Assembly (NCBI GenBank): GCA_003216595.1
Contig: QCIQ01000003.1
Span: 1 to 64,000 of the forward strand
Length of the DNA stretch: 64,000 nucleotides
From: Prochlorococcus sp. AG-402-M18
GTDB lineage: Bacteria; Cyanobacteriota; Cyanobacteriia; PCC-6307; Cyanobiaceae
Direction: 5' to 3'
How positions within the stretch are numbered: the first letter of the stretch is position 1; each line of letters opens with the position of its first letter. Both the position numbers and the translations under genes were made by a program. Below are positions 55,748 to 64,000 of this stretch, one piece after another. The notes below the pieces were generated by a model. It did not search any database and was not told where the DNA came from. It worked only from the letters and a program-made list of their open reading frames with translations.

Positions 55748-56548
55748 TTACAAAAATAAAGTATTTAACAATTTTTCTATTTCAATATTTCCTTCAACTT
55801 CATTACCCATCCAAAGAAGATATTCTTGATTGCCAGCAGGGCCCTTTAAAGGCGATGCAATCAATCCTTGTGGGTACCATCCATATCTTTTAGATTCTTT
55901 TGCTACACCTTCTATAGCCTCTGCATGCAGTGAATGATCACGAACCACTCCCCCTTTACCCACCTTATCTTTGCCAACCTCAAATTGAGGTTTCACTAAA
56001 ACGAGTAACTCAGATCGGCTGGGTTGAAGAAGAGATTTAATACTAGGCAAAACTATTTTAAGAGAGATAAAAGATAAGTCCGCAACTGCGAAGTCTGGTA
56101 TTGGATCTCCATCATTAAATAATTTTTCAGGAGTTAAATGCCTAATATTGGTACGTTCCCAAAGAACCACTCTTGGATCATTTCTTATACTCCATGCAGT
56201 CTGGCCATACCCAACATCAACTCCATAAACCTTTGCCGCTCCTAACTGCAAAAGACAATCTGTAAAACCACCAGTTGAAATCCCAGCATCTAAACAAACC
56301 CTATCCTTAATATCTAGAGGAAATTGATTAAACGCCTCAGCTAACTTTTCACCCCCTCTAGATACATATCTCAAGGGATGTATAACTTCTATCTCAAGAT
56401 TTTTTAAAACTTCTTGGCCTGGCTTATCTAAAATTTGACCGTTAATTGTTTTAACTTTCCCGGCTCTAATAAGCTTCTGAGCCTCTTGACGTGTTTTCAC
56501 TAACCCTTTAGTCAGCAAGTGAAGATCTAATCGCGATTTTTTAGTCAT
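55748..56548 (-). CDS. TlyA family rRNA methyltransferase/putative hemolysin
   Basis: S4 domain then VCLDAGISTGGFTDCLLQLGAAKVYGVDVGYGQ...LLVLVKPQFEVGK. Confidence 0.93.
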   Translation of the reverse strand: MTKKSRLDLHLLTKGLVKTRQEAQKLIRAGKVKTINGQILDKPGQEVLKNLEIEVIHPLRYVSRGGEKLAEAFNQFPLDIKDRVCLDAGISTGGFTDCLLQLGAAKVYGVDVGYGQTAWSIRNDPRVVLWERTNIRHLTPEKLFNDGDPIPDFAVADLSFISLKIVLPSIKSLLQPSRSELLVLVKPQFEVGKDKVGKGGVVRDHSLHAEAIEGVAKESKRYGWYPQGLIASPLKGPAGNQEYLLWMGNEVEGNIEIEKLLNTLFL

Positions 56549-56643
56549 TTATTTACAAAAACAAACAGGAAACGAAACAAAAACCGCAGAACTCGTGCTT
56601 ATCCTCTTTTTCAATAGAGAATCTACTTAACTGACCAAAGGTC

Positions 56644-56904
56644 TTGTCTAAAAAGCTCAGGCATCCAAACAATGAAAATGAGCTATCTAGCCATGGACAT
56701 TTTCATCTAACCCAGAAAAAACAAACTGGAGAAGTACTTGAACTTCTACCTCCAGGAAGTTTTGCAATATTTGCAAATCAACCAAATGATTTGCCTCCCT
56801 TTCAAGTAATTGATTGCAAAGGAGGAAGATGCAGGGTAAGACAACAGGCTTGGGGCAGATATGTTCAATGGGAAGTTGAACACAATAGACTCAAGTCAGC
56901 TTGA
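56644..56904 (+). CDS. hypothetical protein
   Basis: 86-aa ORF with TTG start; CKGGRCRVRQQAWGRYVQWEVEHNRLK. Confidence 0.7.
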   Translation: MSKKLRHPNNENELSSHGHFHLTQKKQTGEVLELLPPGSFAIFANQPNDLPPFQVIDCKGGRCRVRQQAWGRYVQWEVEHNRLKSA

Positions 56905-56948
56905 CCTTGAGGATCTAAATTAATAGTAACCTTTAAATTTGTAGCACT

Positions 56949-58244
56949 TTGATTGAGCGTTACACAAACCCAGAGATGGGAAATATTTGGTCCGATCAAG
57001 CCAAATACCAAACATGGCTTGATGTTGAAATTGCCGCATGTGAGGCTAATTGCAAATTAGGGAAAATCCCTGAAAGTGCAATGGAAGCTATTCGTTCAAA
57101 GGCCAGTTTCAAGCCAGCACGCATCCTAGAAATAGAAGAGGAGGTTCGCCATGACGTAATTGCCTTTCTAACAAATGTAAATGAATATGTTGGTGATGCT
57201 GGTCGTTACATACATGTTGGGATGACCAGTAGCGATGTCCTTGATACTGGTCTTGCACTTCAATTAAAGTCATCAATCAAGCTTTTAAGAAAAGAGCTTT
57301 TATTCCTTGAAGAAGCTATTAGAGATTTAGCAAGACAGCATAAGCAAACCGTAATGATTGGACGTTCTCATGCGATACATGGAGAACCTATTACCTTTGG
57401 ATTCAAATTAGCGGGATGGCTAGCTGAAACTCTCAGAAACAAAGATAGGCTAATCAGTCTTGAGAAAGACATCTCAGTTGGGCAAATTAGCGGCGCTATG
57501 GGGACTTATGCCAATACTGATCCAGAAATAGAGAGAATAACTTGCAAGCTTTTGGGGCTTGAGTGTGACACAGCGAGCACTCAAGTTATCTCAAGAGATA
57601 GGCATGCTAATTATGTACAGATTCTTGCTTTGATTGGATCTTCACTAGATCGTTTTTCTACAGAAATTAGAAACCTTCAAAGAACGGATGTTCTTGAAGT
57701 AGAGGAAAGCTTTGCTAAAGGGCAAAAAGGAAGCTCTGCAATGCCCCATAAAAGAAATCCAATACGAAGTGAGAGAGTAAGTGGTCTTTCCAGAGTTTTA
57801 AGGAGTTATGTAGTTGCAGCGCTTGAAAATGTAGCTCTATGGCATGAAAGAGATATAAGCCACAGCTCCAATGAAAGATTAATGCTGCCAGACACATCTA
57901 TTACTCTTCATTTTATGATCACAGAAATGACAGCAATAATCAAAGGTCTTGGAGTTTATCCAAATAATATGCTGAAAAATTTGAACATTTATGGAGGAGT
58001 AGTTTTTAGTCAAAGAGTTCTTTTAGCTTTAGTTGAGAATGGAATGAGTCGTGAAGATTCTTACCGACTGGTCCAAAAGAATGCTCATTCAGCATGGAAT
58101 CAAAACGAAGGAAATTTCAAAAAAAACCTTGAGAATGATCCAGAAGTAATGAATAGTCTCTCAACAGAAAAACTTTCTGACTGTTTCTCAACCGAATTAC
58201 ATCAGTCCAATTTGAGAGTTATATGGGAAAGACTTGGCATATAA
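56949..58244 (+). CDS. purB: adenylosuccinate lyase
   Basis: MIGRSHAIHGEPITFG; GQKGSSAMPHKRNPIRSE signature. Confidence 0.97.
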   Translation: MIERYTNPEMGNIWSDQAKYQTWLDVEIAACEANCKLGKIPESAMEAIRSKASFKPARILEIEEEVRHDVIAFLTNVNEYVGDAGRYIHVGMTSSDVLDTGLALQLKSSIKLLRKELLFLEEAIRDLARQHKQTVMIGRSHAIHGEPITFGFKLAGWLAETLRNKDRLISLEKDISVGQISGAMGTYANTDPEIERITCKLLGLECDTASTQVISRDRHANYVQILALIGSSLDRFSTEIRNLQRTDVLEVEESFAKGQKGSSAMPHKRNPIRSERVSGLSRVLRSYVVAALENVALWHERDISHSSNERLMLPDTSITLHFMITEMTAIIKGLGVYPNNMLKNLNIYGGVVFSQRVLLALVENGMSREDSYRLVQKNAHSAWNQNEGNFKKNLENDPEVMNSLSTEKLSDCFSTELHQSNLRVIWERLGI

Positions 58245-58370
58245 CTGCAAAAGCTAAACAATTAACATTAGTGAATACACTCTAAAAAGGGAATAGAACT
58301 ATATTCAACTAAAATCCATAGTTATAAGTTTCTATTCCCAAAGAAACTTATAAATCTCAACCTAAGATCA

Positions 58371-59765
58371 ATGTCCAATACGAAAAGACTTGAGAAAGAT
58401 AGCCTAGGTTCGATTGATGTTCCAAAGGATGCGTTATGGGGAGCACAGACTCAAAGATCAGTATTGAATTTCGCTATTGGAGATGAGGTCATACCACTCG
58501 AGATTATTCATGCAATTGCCCAAATAAAGGCCTCTGCTGCTCAAGTTAATAATCATCTAGGCCTAATTAATAAAGAAACCACTCAATTTATTATCGAAGC
58601 AAGTTTAGAAATTATTGAAGGGAAACATAATGATCAATTCCCTGTAAAAGTTTGGCAAACAGGCAGTGGAACTCAAACCAATATGAACGTCAATGAGGTG
58701 ATATGTAATATAGCCTCAAAACGTTTAAATAATCCCTTAGGTAGTCATGATCCAATACATCCCAATGATCATGTCAATTGCTCTCAATCAACAAATGATG
58801 TTTTCCCAGCCGCAATCCAAATAGCGACAATAGTCACCTTGAAAGACACATTAATACCAGAATTAAAAAAACTCATTGATGTATTCCATCAAAAAAGTAA
58901 AGAATGGAAAGATATTATAAAAATAGGACGTACTCATCTTCAAGATGCAGTACCTCTGACTCTTGGACAAGAAGTCTCTGCTTGGGCTGCTCAATTAGAA
59001 ACTGCATTAGGACGTATTGAAATCAACCTCGAGGAACTTTACCCACTGCCTCTTGGAGGAACTGCAATTGGAACTGGCCTTAATACCCCTAAAAATTTCG
59101 ATAATTTAATTGCACTTGATATTGCTAAAAAAACAAATTTACCTTTTGAGACTGCAGCTAATAAATTTGCCATCATGGCTAGTCATGATGGTCTTGTAAA
59201 TATTATGTCTCAACTAAAATTATTAGCCGTAACTTTTCTCAAAATTGTTAATGATCTTCGACTTTTATCTTGTGGACCTAGAGCTGGATTATCAGAATTA
59301 GAGCTTCCAGCCAATGAACCTGGGAGTTCAATAATGCCAGGGAAGATCAACCCCACTCAATGCGAAGCCATGGCAATGGTATGTACACAAATTATTGGCA
59401 TGGACACCTCAGTCTCAATGGCAGGGAGTGGAGGACATCTACAAATGAATGTTTATAAACCACTAATTGGCTACAACATTATAAAAAGTATCAACCTTAT
59501 TCAAAATGCTTGTAAAAGTTGCAGAAAAAATATGATTGAAGGTATTCAACCCAACAAAACAAAGATCAAAGAGTATCTTGATAATTCTCTAATGTTGGTT
59601 ACTGCATTGGCACCATCAATCGGATACGAAAAAGCAAGTAAAATTGCCCAATTAGCTCATGAAAAAAATCTAAGTCTCAAAGAAGCATGCAGTCAATTAA
59701 ATTATATTGATCAAGTAGAATTTGATAATCTTATCAATCCAAAATCTATGATTGAAAGTGATTGA
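58371..59765 (+). CDS. fumC: class II fumarate hydratase
   Basis: GSGTQTNMNVNEV; GRTHLQDAVPLTLGQE; PGSSIMPGKINPTQCE. Confidence 0.97.
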   Translation: MSNTKRLEKDSLGSIDVPKDALWGAQTQRSVLNFAIGDEVIPLEIIHAIAQIKASAAQVNNHLGLINKETTQFIIEASLEIIEGKHNDQFPVKVWQTGSGTQTNMNVNEVICNIASKRLNNPLGSHDPIHPNDHVNCSQSTNDVFPAAIQIATIVTLKDTLIPELKKLIDVFHQKSKEWKDIIKIGRTHLQDAVPLTLGQEVSAWAAQLETALGRIEINLEELYPLPLGGTAIGTGLNTPKNFDNLIALDIAKKTNLPFETAANKFAIMASHDGLVNIMSQLKLLAVTFLKIVNDLRLLSCGPRAGLSELELPANEPGSSIMPGKINPTQCEAMAMVCTQIIGMDTSVSMAGSGGHLQMNVYKPLIGYNIIKSINLIQNACKSCRKNMIEGIQPNKTKIKEYLDNSLMLVTALAPSIGYEKASKIAQLAHEKNLSLKEACSQLNYIDQVEFDNLINPKSMIESD

Positions 59766-59783
59766 AAAAGCTTTTGTTAATGT

Positions 59784-62561
59784 TCAATTATTTCTTTCAG
59801 TTGCTGGATTAATAAGTTCATAATTTTTTTCTTTTGCTTGATTAATATCTTCAGCTTCACAAACTGGAAATCTATCCATTAGTTTCATCGCTGCCTTTGC
59901 ATTATTTCTAAGCTGCCTACTAACTGCATCACAATAGGGAATCTGTGAAAGCAAATCATTTGTTCTTCTTAGAATTCGCACAACATCTCCCTCATCTAAA
60001 GAAGTATTTGAAATCAAATCCGTCCAAGAACTTCCTCGAGCCCAGGCTTCTACTAAACCCATTAATTCTGAACTCCATAAGATTGGAACTTCTATACCAA
60101 ATCGTTCTTGAACTCTAAACAATTCTCTTCGAATATTTGATAAATCATTAAACGCTTCATCTGCAACAGCACTTGGAATAAATCCAGACCATAGATCAGG
60201 GCGATTTACTTCAGTAACAATTGACTGAATAACACCAGCTAATTCTACTGGTGTTAGCTCATCAAGATGTCCGCTCATCAAAACTAATCCTAACCATAAC
60301 TCATTTTCACCTCTTAAAGATCCAATACCTCTGCCGATTTCAGTTGGACTTAAATCGTCCAAGCATCCGAAGTGGTTTAGTACTTTAACTAGTGATAAGA
60401 AAGTTTCCCAGTGACGATTAGACCTGTAGTAGAGCATCTGCTCACGTTCATGTATTTCAATACCTAGTTCATCCATTTTTCGTCTATGCTTCTTTAATTT
60501 TTTCTTATCTCCCCATCGATGAGCTGGCTGAATCAATAATTCATCATCCAGAGATTTAACTAATTTTGCTTGAGACAAAACTTCACTAGCAAGATCATAT
60601 TGAGCTGTTTTCATATCATTTTTCTTAGCCAAATTTGAAATCACTGAAGCTGTTTCATTACTTAGTAAATCCCCATGATGTATTTCTCCTAATCTACTAA
60701 TTTCAGGAGTTGTAAGACGTGATACGTCTAAACAAGTCAATTCCCCATAAAGACTCACAACTTCCTTACAAGCAATCAATATCCAAATATTTTCATCTGT
60801 TAAGCATAACAATTGAGGTTGTCTATCTCCTTTTTGTATTTTTTTAACAATGACTGCAGGTGTAACTTTCTCCCGAAGCTGTGACGTCTTCAGACTTATG
60901 AGGGTTCCATTATTTGCAAATTCTAAGGCTAAGATCAATTCATTAGATAACGTTTCTGCTGATTGTTTTTGGAGTATTTTTAATAGTCTTCTTTCTTCCT
61001 TTAGATGACTTTTAATTTTCTCATATCTTTCAAAATCTGACCATGGTACGTCTTCTGAAAAAGTTTTATACTCTTTAAACTCCTCTTTTAATCTAGATAA
61101 CTCTTCTTCTTCTTCAACCAAGTCCAAGCTCGCCAAGTATCTACTAAAGCTTCTCTCTATCAATTCTTTTGATTTATCTAAGTCATAACGCTGTAATAGA
61201 TTCAATACCATGCCATAGCTGGGTGTGAATTGACTAACCAATGGATCGGCTGGGCTGGTAGCTAATTGACCCGCTTCTCGAACGCCTTCGAATCGAGTTT
61301 GTACAGTGACCACATAGCCTCTAGAGTCAAGACCTCTTCTTCCAGCTCTACCAGCCATTTGCAAAAATTCACTACCCATTAATTGACGATGTCCATTATC
61401 TGATCTCTTGGACAAAGTAGATATAATTGTGCTTCTCGCAGGCATATTGATTCCTGCCGCTAAGGTTTCAGTTGCAAAAACAACCTTTATCAATCCGTCT
61501 TGAAATAATTCCTCAATCAACTCCTTCCATGCAGGAAGAACTCCTGCATGATGAGATGCGATTCCATTAAATAAAGCTTTTATATGTAAATCATCTCTCA
61601 AACCTTCTGAATTTAAAATTGTATATTTTTCAAATCGATCTTGAATTGATTTTTTTTCTTCTGGATTCACTAAGCAAATGCTAGCTATTGTTTTGACAGC
61701 CTTATCACAACCACGGCGACTAAATATGAAATAAATTGCGGGTAACATATTTCTTTCTGCCAACTTCGATATCACAAAGCCCAGTGAAGGAGAGTCAGGT
61801 TGCGTAGGTTTGGATAAACGTCCTCTCTTCTTATGTGATTTTGTTGGGCGCCAAATCTTACAGTTTGGATGTAATCCAGTTCCTTTTTCATTGAGTAATG
61901 GATGAAGTCCTTTAGCACTACAAAAATTGAATTCCAGGGGAACTGGTCTTAAATCACTAGATATCAAATCTGTGGGGCCGTGAACTTGCTCAATCCAGTC
62001 AGTTAATTGACCTGCATTGGCAACTGTTGCCGAAAGAGCAACAAACTGAACTGATTTAGGACAATGAATAATTGATTCCTCCCACACTGTCCCTCTATGA
62101 GCATCATTCATGTAATGACATTCATCAAGAACAACCGTTTCTATATCAAGTAGAGGGTCATCATTTCTATCTGCTGCTGCATATAGCATATTTCTAAAAA
62201 TTTCAGTAGTCATAACAAGAATCGAAGCCTCTCTATTCAGGCTTAAATCACCTGTTAAAAGACCCACATTGCTTGAACCAAATTGATTCCTAAAGTCTCG
62301 GAGTTTTTGGTTAGATAAAGCTTTTAAGGGGGTTGTATAAAACACCTTATTTCCATGAGAAATCGCTCTATAAATTGCATACTCCCCTATTAAGGTTTTT
62401 CCTGATCCCGTAGGAGCACTAACAACTACAGAATGCCCTTGATTGAGTGAGTCAATTGCTTTAAGTTGAAACTCATCCAATGCAAAAGGAAAGATTTCCT
62501 TTGGATTTAAATTGTTTTGGAGGATTTCGTTCTCAGACGTATCTCTTTCTGATGAAGTCAT
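59784..62561 (-). CDS. DEAD/DEAH box RNA helicase (Ski2/Mtr4-like)
   Basis: APTGSGKTLIGEYA, LDECHYMND, SATVANAGQL, QMAGRAGRRGLDSRG, DSHCT-like C-terminus. Confidence 0.94.
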   Translation of the reverse strand: MTSSERDTSENEILQNNLNPKEIFPFALDEFQLKAIDSLNQGHSVVVSAPTGSGKTLIGEYAIYRAISHGNKVFYTTPLKALSNQKLRDFRNQFGSSNVGLLTGDLSLNREASILVMTTEIFRNMLYAAADRNDDPLLDIETVVLDECHYMNDAHRGTVWEESIIHCPKSVQFVALSATVANAGQLTDWIEQVHGPTDLISSDLRPVPLEFNFCSAKGLHPLLNEKGTGLHPNCKIWRPTKSHKKRGRLSKPTQPDSPSLGFVISKLAERNMLPAIYFIFSRRGCDKAVKTIASICLVNPEEKKSIQDRFEKYTILNSEGLRDDLHIKALFNGIASHHAGVLPAWKELIEELFQDGLIKVVFATETLAAGINMPARSTIISTLSKRSDNGHRQLMGSEFLQMAGRAGRRGLDSRGYVVTVQTRFEGVREAGQLATSPADPLVSQFTPSYGMVLNLLQRYDLDKSKELIERSFSRYLASLDLVEEEEELSRLKEEFKEYKTFSEDVPWSDFERYEKIKSHLKEERRLLKILQKQSAETLSNELILALEFANNGTLISLKTSQLREKVTPAVIVKKIQKGDRQPQLLCLTDENIWILIACKEVVSLYGELTCLDVSRLTTPEISRLGEIHHGDLLSNETASVISNLAKKNDMKTAQYDLASEVLSQAKLVKSLDDELLIQPAHRWGDKKKLKKHRRKMDELGIEIHEREQMLYYRSNRHWETFLSLVKVLNHFGCLDDLSPTEIGRGIGSLRGENELWLGLVLMSGHLDELTPVELAGVIQSIVTEVNRPDLWSGFIPSAVADEAFNDLSNIRRELFRVQERFGIEVPILWSSELMGLVEAWARGSSWTDLISNTSLDEGDVVRILRRTNDLLSQIPYCDAVSRQLRNNAKAAMKLMDRFPVCEAEDINQAKEKNYELINPATERNN

Positions 62562-62687
62562 TACTAAATCCTAGGGGAATATTCTATGACCACATGATTT
62601 TTGATGTGGATACATAATAAAATCGAGAAACCAAAAAAATGTTAAGCCAACACCCAAATCTTTGAATTTAGAAAGCAAAATAACAAC

Positions 62688-63830
62688 ATGCCTGCAATCC
62701 CTAACTCTAGAATTCGTAAATTAAGGACTTGGGTTCCAGGAAAAAGATCCTCAGAATTGATTGGTGTAGATGAAAATCAAAATCAAATAACGTTAATTGA
62801 TCTAGCGAGTAATGACTATCTAGATCTGGCAAGGCATCCATTATTAATTGAGGCAGCTAGACAAAGCTTAGAAACTGATGGGGTTGGTTCTGGAGGATCA
62901 AGGTTTATTACTGGTAGTAGAAATATTCATCAAAGACTTGAAACGAAGCTTGCCCAATGGCTTGATCGTGAGATTGTCCTAATTTACCCGAGTGGTTTTC
63001 AGGCTAATCTGGCTGCAGTTTTAGCACTCACTGATCGTCACACTCCTGTCATTTGTGATCGTTTGATACATCATTCTCTGCTCGTTGGAGTCAAAGCGAG
63101 TGGAGCAAAACTTATTAGATTCAAGCACAACAATTTATCTGAACTAGAAAGACTTTTAAAAAAATCCAGACAAAGCAATCCTCAAAAACAACCTTTAGTA
63201 ATTACTGAAAGCCTTTTTAGCATGGAGGGTACAACAGCACCAATAAAAGAAATTTCAAAGCTATGCATTAAGTATGATTCAAAGTTATTGATAGACGAAG
63301 CGCATGCTTTTGGCGTCATGGGTCCAGAAGGAAGAGGAGAGTCTTTTGGACTCAAAGAACCAATATCAATTATCAGTGGGACCTTTGGTAAAGCATTTGG
63401 CAGTGGGGGGGCATTTCTAGCAACAGACAAGATAACAGGAGAAAATTTAATACAAAACTGTGGTGCATTTCGCTATACAACTGCTTTGGCTCCTCCACTT
63501 TGTGCAAGTGCTTTAGCCGCATTAAATCTAATTGAAAGTAACCCTAACTGGGGTAGCGAACTAAAAGAGAAATCAAAAGCTTTAAGAGATAGATTAACTC
63601 AAATTGGGTGGCAACGGCCTGTTGGGGGAGGTCAAATAATCTCCATAATTCTAGGTTCAGACGAATTAGCCTTGGATTATCAGAAGAGGCTTGAGGCTCA
63701 ACGCCTTCTAACTGTTGCGATCCGTCCACCAACTGTTCCGGAAGGTAAATCTAGGCTCAGGTTAGTGATCAGGCGAAATACTCCCGTTCAGGCCTTCGAA
63801 AGACTTATCGAAGTTCTTAAAAACAAATGA
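62688..63830 (+). CDS. bioF: 8-amino-7-oxononanoate synthase
   Basis: SNDYLDLARHPLL; GVGSGGSRFITGS; LIDEAHAFGVMGPEGRG; ISGTFGKAFGSGGAFL. Confidence 0.9.
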   Translation: MPAIPNSRIRKLRTWVPGKRSSELIGVDENQNQITLIDLASNDYLDLARHPLLIEAARQSLETDGVGSGGSRFITGSRNIHQRLETKLAQWLDREIVLIYPSGFQANLAAVLALTDRHTPVICDRLIHHSLLVGVKASGAKLIRFKHNNLSELERLLKKSRQSNPQKQPLVITESLFSMEGTTAPIKEISKLCIKYDSKLLIDEAHAFGVMGPEGRGESFGLKEPISIISGTFGKAFGSGGAFLATDKITGENLIQNCGAFRYTTALAPPLCASALAALNLIESNPNWGSELKEKSKALRDRLTQIGWQRPVGGGQIISIILGSDELALDYQKRLEAQRLLTVAIRPPTVPEGKSRLRLVIRRNTPVQAFERLIEVLKNK

Positions 63831-64000
63831 AAGAAATAATTGCCATGCATGGCTGGGCTGGCGATAGTCATCAATGGTCAACTTGGGAAAAGATATTCAA
63901 AAAATGTGATTGGGAATGGCAAACTTCTGAACGCGGATATAAAGAGATAAGTCCTCATACACCCAAATGGAATAATAACTCAAATCAATTCCATTTTAAA
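63827..64000 (+). CDS. alpha/beta hydrolase, 5' part (possibly BioH-like)
   Basis: MKEIIAMHGWAGDSHQWSTWEKIFKKCDWEWQTSERGYKEISPHTP...; ATGA overlap with bioF; runs off the window. Confidence 0.65.
   Translation, partial: MKEIIAMHGWAGDSHQWSTWEKIFKKCDWEWQTSERGYKEISPHTPKWNNNSNQFHFK

Overview
The window looks like a low-GC marine picocyanobacterial chromosome, most likely Prochlorococcus. The basis is the AT-rich composition, hli genes, PSRP-3, DUF2811/DUF1818/DUF3386 proteins and the cyanobacterial atp layout; strain assignment is inference only. Ordinary core content: tRNA-Val, murD, an EamA transporter, an OsmC-like protein, an ABC-F ATPase, a four-gene polar amino-acid ABC transporter, rpoZ, pyrR, gpmI, secG, groES/groL, both ATP synthase loci, psrp3, an M24 peptidase, a CNNM-like protein / GTPase / nadD / nadE operon, ftsW-like, ccdA/ccs1, queF, glnB, tlyA-like, purB, fumC, a Ski2-like helicase and bioF. 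Two accessory stretches stand out. (1) At 7.3-13.4 kb there are many tiny ORFs, three intact hli genes missed by the ORF track, two decayed hli pseudogenes, a hexanucleotide microsatellite and strong inverted repeats. (2) At 21.2-27.1 kb there is an orphan SdhA/FrdA-like flavoprotein, an orphan cyanase with an exact GTA-N8-TAC (NtcA-type) site upstream, an EEEKPV-repeat protein, a truncated duplicate of an EVE-domain gene together with its upstream repeat, and a 21-bp perfect inverted repeat. I found no clear evidence for a complete novel system. The best leads are the repeated upstream element with the EVE duplication and the hli decay series.
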